Assembly (NCBI GenBank): GCA_036924285.1
Contig: JAYKYS010000007.1
Coordinates: 13,826,001 to 13,890,000 of the forward strand
From: Asterella californica
Taxonomy: Eukaryota; Streptophyta; Marchantiopsida; Marchantiales; Aytoniaceae
Direction of reading: 5' to 3'
DNA length: 64,000 nt
Part shown: one piece after another, positions 59,405 to 64,000 of the stretch
Layout: each line of letters begins with the position of its first letter
Numbering within the stretch: the first letter of the stretch is position 1
Notes under the pieces: generated by a model
Databases searched by the model: none
Told to the model about the DNA's origin: nothing
Seen by the model: the letters and a program-made list of their open reading frames with translations, nothing else
Translations under genes and position numbers: made by a program

Positions 59405-59897
59405 TGTAGTGTCGCAGGATTTCTCTTTTTGTCATTTAGCATAAAAGATATCGTTCCCACAGAAGATTTGCACAAGTATCGCTGCTCTAAGTTCTAAGAT
59501 CTGTTCAAACACACAAACACACGAGTTTTACCTAGAAATCCTGTCTTCCAGACCCTTCAGAAGGTGTCCTGGACCTAAAAAAACAACTACAACCTAAAAT
59601 GTCACACAGATATCTACAAAGAATCTCGAGAAGATACTTTCTACTTCCAGATCACGGCTTCCAGTCTTCCCACCATCGTCTTCTCGAAGCAATTCTTGGC
59701 TTCTGAGGGCTCAACTCGGCTTCTCGCACCTCCAGAAGACTGCTCCTGCTTCGTAGACGTCAAATTAATACTATCTATCACACATTGCTTTTCCATTTCC
59801 AACGAGGTTAGATCAATCACAAGGTGTATGCCCCCTGTAGTCTTCCCAGACTTTTGTTTACGAAAACGGTCTTCCTGCAGCACTACAACGACATTCA
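59405..59897 (-). repeat. Repeat R, copy 3 (490-bp end only)
   Basis: It carries the first 490 bp of R as seen in the other two copies, from TGTAGTGTCGCAGG to ACTACAACGACATTCATG. No family X coding end is attached, so this copy is truncated. Confidence 0.8.
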
Positions 59898-60478
59898 TGT
59901 GAAGCCTTGGATTTCCAGTTTGCTAGAAAATTTTTCTTTTTGATAGACAAAACAGTAGATTAGTTAGTATAAATGATAGAGAAGATAAGTTTAGTGTAGT
60001 ATATAGCTCTCTTAGCCGAAAGATGATGCTGAGTCAGAATACGGAACCTGTGAAGTGTATTTCTTTGGATTAATAATCTAGCTACATTCTCCAGACTAAG
60101 AGCTTTCCAGGGATACCTCACTTGTTGGGAACGGACATCGGACGACGAAGTTATGACTCAAAGAAGAAGAAGGACCAAAACAGGAAAGAAGCAGTCCTTC
60201 GCGGTCGGAATCTTACACGTGAGGAGACGAGAAGTAGAAAACTATAAGAAGGGTCAAAAGGTAAATCATTTTACTATTTCCGCTCGCAAATTCACTGTAG
60301 CGCTCCGCATCGGTCGATCGAAAGTGGACGAAGACCGACATCGGCGAAGAGTCTCTTCTAGGGTTTGGGGCAGCGAAAGGCGAGTTCAATTTGGCGAAGT
60401 CAGAAGTTGTCGATTAAGCACCAAGTGAGGAGTGTTGTAGTCGCAAGCAGGTGAAGGAACTCTGAACTTCGTCGCAAG
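59898..60478 (+). other. Leader-like region before the family Y gag-like gene
   Basis: Mostly non-coding. A 91-codon Arg/Lys-rich frame at 60153-60428 has no recognisable domain. The stretch probably contains the 5' leader of the gag-like gene that follows. Confidence 0.35.
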
Positions 60479-62055
60479 ATGAGGGGAATGCAGACAGCAA
60501 AGAAGCCGAAGTTGAAGACCATTGCGACGAAGTGGCCGGACTTCAGTCCGTATCGAGAACGATTCGAAGAGATGGGGATGGCGTTCTTGCTCGAAAACTG
60601 GGGAGTAATCTCTTCAGAGCTGTTAAGGAGATACTCATTTGTAAGGGACACCCCTCTGAAGACCTTCGGGCGAGGTCGAACAACTGGACTTTGGATCATT
60701 GGAGTTATGCCCTAGGAACCGATGATGCAGGAAAGCCATGTGACTTGATTTACGATAGTACCTGCAAGCCGTTTTCGGACGAAGTGGCGAAGTACGAAGA
60801 ACTTTTCTCAACGTCGCCGATAGGATCAAACGGGTTCAAGATGCACAGTTACATCGATCCTTTCAAGAGGGATGTCGCGATCGCCCTCAACACCATCTTC
60901 AAACCGCAACGTACTTCTTATCAGGCCAATTGGCAGATTAACTTCATCGAGAAGATCTTCGAAGGAAGGAGAGCATATTGGGCGAAGATCTTCCACGACC
61001 ACGTTCAGAAGATGTATGCCAACTTCGAGGATGGTGGATCTACCTACTTCGCAGCGTTTGCAGTGTTCTTCTATCGAGGAATGAAGTTGTTATCTCCAGA
61101 AGAAGAGGAGAAGTTTGACCGAAGAACGATATCGGAAGATGAGCGTGTGATGGAGCCAACTCCTCAAAGAGAAGAAATGGCAACTTTGGTAACTTCGGCG
61201 GGACCTAGCACTCGGGCGAAGAGAAAGATGACGGAGGCGGGGACTTCAGGAGAAGCGACTTCGTGACAGAAGAAGAAGGCGAAAAGGACAACTATGACTT
61301 CGGATGGAGAAGCCGAAGATGTGCAGACTGTGGAACGATCGTCTTCAGTGGAGATTTTAAGAGAGACGAGTCCAAGAGCAAGTCAGCTGGATAGAGACCA
61401 GGAGGAGTTTGTGATACGAAGAGTACCTTCGGGTGCTACACTTCAAGAGCCTCCTTCGGAAGTCCCTCGACCTTCATCCTGTCCTAACGATGCCACGACT
61501 TCGGCATCAAAAGATCCAAGCATAAGGAAGGAGTTGCAGATGTTCGAGAAGACGCTGGAGTTCCTGAGCGGCACGGCACTACCTATTTTGGCAGAGTTGG
61601 ACATGCAGCGTCAAGAATATGAGAATGAGACGAAGGTACCTTTATCCCTAAGTGACCTTCTCAGTGCAGTACACTTCGGAAGACAAGGATGGCTTACGGA
61701 GAAGGACAAGCTAATGAAGAAGATTGATGATTCTTCGGCCGAGGTTGCGAAGTTGACTGCGGAGCGAGACACCTTGGTGGTTGCTAGATCGGAGGACCAG
61801 GTGAATGCTTCGAAGGAGATACAGGATTGGCAGGCGAAGCTCAACTTGATGACTTCGCGCTTCCACGACATGAAGTCAGAGAGGGACGCTGTTCTGGAGC
61901 AGTTGGCTACCAAAGATCAGGAGCTAGCCAAAGCAGAGAAAGCGAAGGAAATTGTTGAAGTGAAGACCGAAGAGCTTCGGGCGAAGGTAGACGAGATTGC
62001 GACTACATACTTCGCCACCGAGCTTAACGGGACAGAGCTAGAGCTTCTCTAGCGA
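60479..62055 (+). pseudogene. Family Y gag-like gene with coiled coil
   Basis: The N-terminal frame (KWPDFSPYRERFEEMGMAFL) shifts by one base near 60605 into the main frame. That continues NNWTLDHWSYALG, DVAIALNTIFKPQRTSYQ, INFIEKIFEGRRAYWAKIF and FAVFFYRGMKLLSPEEEE. A TGA at 61264 breaks it, then it resumes with a Ser/Pro-rich linker, LEFLSGTALPILAELDMQ, and a long coiled coil (about 61690-62010) ending at TAG 62050. It shows the same architecture as family X (helical block, linker, coiled coil) but with different sequence. It is probably a second gag-only element family. Confidence 0.6.
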
Positions 62056-62229
62056 CTTCGAACAGAGTTGACAGTAGCGTCGGATCATTCGACGAAGAGT
62101 AGGATAGTTAGACTAGGGGAGCGAATCATACGAGATTTGAAGGAGCTTAAGGAGTCGGGCCTGTCTCTCACTCAGGGGTCACCTCTGATGGCTTTGATGG
62201 AAGCACACCATGAACTTGAAGGGAAAATG

Positions 62230-62987
62230 CTGAGTTCACTCATTCATACACCCACAAACTTATCAACTAAAAATCTCCTTAAACACATCAACTAAAATCC
62301 TCCATTCTAACGACGTCTCTCAAGTTCTCACATGCTAAAAATATCCCACACTCTTTATATTACTCAAGTTGTCATTACGACAATGTGAAAACAAGGATGA
62401 GGAGCTCTTCTCTACTCCTCTATTTATACATTCTAGGTTTTTACTTTGGTACCCTCCGGTAACTCAGCCGTAACTACTTTTACCGGGTTTTACTAAGATA
62501 TTACTTAAGGTAAAAGCATTAATCACATGGGCTTTTTACCTTTTCACATGGGCTTATTCCTTCAAAGTCAACAACTTCTAGAAGGATTCTAGAATATTCT
62601 CAAGGAATCCTGAATTTCCACCCCCCTCTACACTAGGACCCACTAAAAAGGAAACATGTGGAATCTCTTCTTGTTTTTAATGCCCACAAAGTTCACAACT
62701 TTAATCCAACCACTAATATCAAATCAAAAAGGAGATAAGGGATACTTTCCACCTCCTTTGTACCTTTTAGACAAGATGACAAGATAGTAGTGCTCACTCT
62801 TTAGCAAATATCTGAATTCTGCCAAAAATACAGCTAAGTTTAACCATAACTAACTTTTAGCTAGTCATGACTAACTTGATACCTCCTAAAAGTACTTTGG
62901 CAGCAAATAAACATTCTCAACACTTAGTTAGAACTAAACACCTTACTAATAGACAAACTTCCTATGTGTAACATAGGTCGTTACAGA
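62230..62987 (-). repeat. LTR-like block, probable solo LTR
   Basis: Read on the minus strand, it starts TGTAACGACCTATG at 62987 and contains a TATA box (TATAAATAGAGG, about 62421-62432). It is AT-rich and non-coding. It interrupts a family X copy that begins at 62988. The far end is uncertain; no clear target duplication was found, so the left border near 62230-62300 is an estimate. Confidence 0.5.
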
Positions 62988-63805
62988 TCAGGCACTCATC
63001 AGAAGACGCTTTTGGTGAGAGAACACGACTCCAGTGATTCAAAAGACGCGACACTACCGAGGAAGATGAGACCTAGGAGCATGTCTAGGAAGACCACTTC
63101 CTTCTCGATCATTCACTCTGATCTGAGTCCGACTCTCAAGAGGAGCCACTGAGTGGCCGAGCTGCGCAGAAGACCGCTTCTGCAACTACAAGGAGTCTTC
63201 CGAAGACTCTAGAAGACGAAGGTTGGATGGACATTCCTACTGCGACGCGAGGAAGCGCAGTGAAGAGAACTGCTTCTGCCGTGAGAAGGGATCTTCCACC
63301 CCGGAAGATGAGAAGAATAGTGTCTTCTCGTGCGCAGAAGCAGAAGGTCACAGCGATGGAAGAGACATCCTTGTCTCTGGAAGACAAGAAAGACACCTCC
63401 GATCGAATTGTGGAGATGAACTTGTCTTCCGCGAGAAGAAGGTTGGAGGAATTCAGCGCCTTCTTCCATTCGGAGATCCAGCCAGCCATGGAGTTGGTGG
63501 AGAAGCGCGCGACTCTCAGGAGAAGCCACTGCGACCTCGATTTGGTCTGTTCACCTTGATGCAGCAGGAAGAAGTCCAGAAGAAGGTAGAAGCGCTGGAG
63601 GCTAACCTCCGCACCATGGAGAAGCTTACCGCGAGGTACAAGATGGAAGCAGCTGCTTCTGCCAAGGAGTCAGCACAGTTGAGGAAGAGCAACCAAGAGT
63701 TGCAGGCACGTCTACAGCAGCGTGACCAGGAGGTCCTGCGAGTCAGAGGTAAAATCACCACCCTCGCAGAAGAGAAGACAACGTGGAAGACATTGCAGGG
63801 AGCCG
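62988..63805 (+). pseudogene. Family X gag-like gene, copy 4 (middle part)
   Basis: It starts within the linker at GTHQKTLLVREHDSSDS, runs through frame changes to MNLSSARRRLEEFSAFFHSE (about 63420-63470), and then the coiled coil AQLRKSNQELQARLQQRDQEVL. It ends near AEEKTTWKT at about 63800, where unrelated sequence begins. It is closest to copy 3 in sequence. The left border is the LTR-like block; the right border is an LTR-type block seen also at 47911. Confidence 0.6.
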
Positions 63806-63869
63806 TTGTCGTATTGTACATAGGTCTGTATAGTGAAAAGTAATGCAAAGAGATTTTTTTTCTATATTG

Positions 63870-64000
63870 TGTACAGGAAGCTGCCCTGCAGCTTAACAAG
63901 CTAGGCAGGAGCTAAGCTGGGGCCATGCTTGACAAGCTGCCCCCTAGCTTGAGTTGGAATATCACCCTAAAGGAGTCGAAAGACACCAGAATGCAGAGCT
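63870..64000 (+). repeat. Second copy of the LTR-like block at 47911
   Basis: It shares GGAGCTAAGCTGGGG, CAAGCTGCCCCCTAGCTTGA, GAATATCACCCT and GAATGCAGAGCT-type words in the same order as 47911-48035. It continues past the window edge, so the rest of this element cannot be seen. Confidence 0.6.

Overview
The window is nuclear DNA from a land plant. It has GT-AG introns, a plant-type LRR receptor kinase, a plant-type Rab-GAP, and Ty3 and Ty1/copia elements primed by plant tRNAs. The species cannot be read directly. The composition and element families make a non-seed plant (bryophyte or lycophyte) my best guess, but that is inference.

Layout. 1-18.7 kb is layered retrotransposon debris. It holds a Ty3 relic whose integrase tail carries a decayed PHD finger (about 3.3-4.6 kb), a truncated Ty1/copia element on the minus strand (5.1-8.3 kb), and an old minus-strand Ty3-type gag. 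That gag is split by a young Ty3 element (9304-16934) with 799-bp LTRs that differ at only two positions I found. A plus-strand copia tail with its LTR follows (17.7-18.7 kb). 18.8-20.9 kb is non-coding and contains three related hairpins.

20.9-38 kb is the host gene island. It has a five-exon TBC/Rab-GAP with an N-terminal membrane segment (21283-24480, +), an uninterrupted gluconokinase reading frame (25701-26273, +), and a many-exon LRR receptor kinase (28301-37772, -) whose LRRs are encoded mostly one per 72-nt exon. Sizeable palindromes lie in its introns and flanks.

38.8-64 kb is repeat territory dominated by family X. X is a gag-like, coiled-coil protein gene present in four partial copies, two of them joined to a 1.5-kb 3' repeat called R here; a third piece of R (R3) stands alone. 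One X copy is cut into two complementary, opposite-facing halves, which is the signature of an inversion. A second gag-like family (Y, 60.5-62.05 kb), Ty3 gag and integrase fragments, an LTR-like block and a 6-kb unrecognised stretch fill the rest.

The three host genes look unrelated in function: vesicle traffic, gluconate phosphorylation and surface signalling. Nothing suggests a gene cluster. The most interesting signals are the retroelement accessory modules (PHD finger; double zinc-motif ORF upstream of gag), a 5.4-kb reading frame broken only by five stops and no frameshift, the inversions that split elements, and the series of local palindromes.
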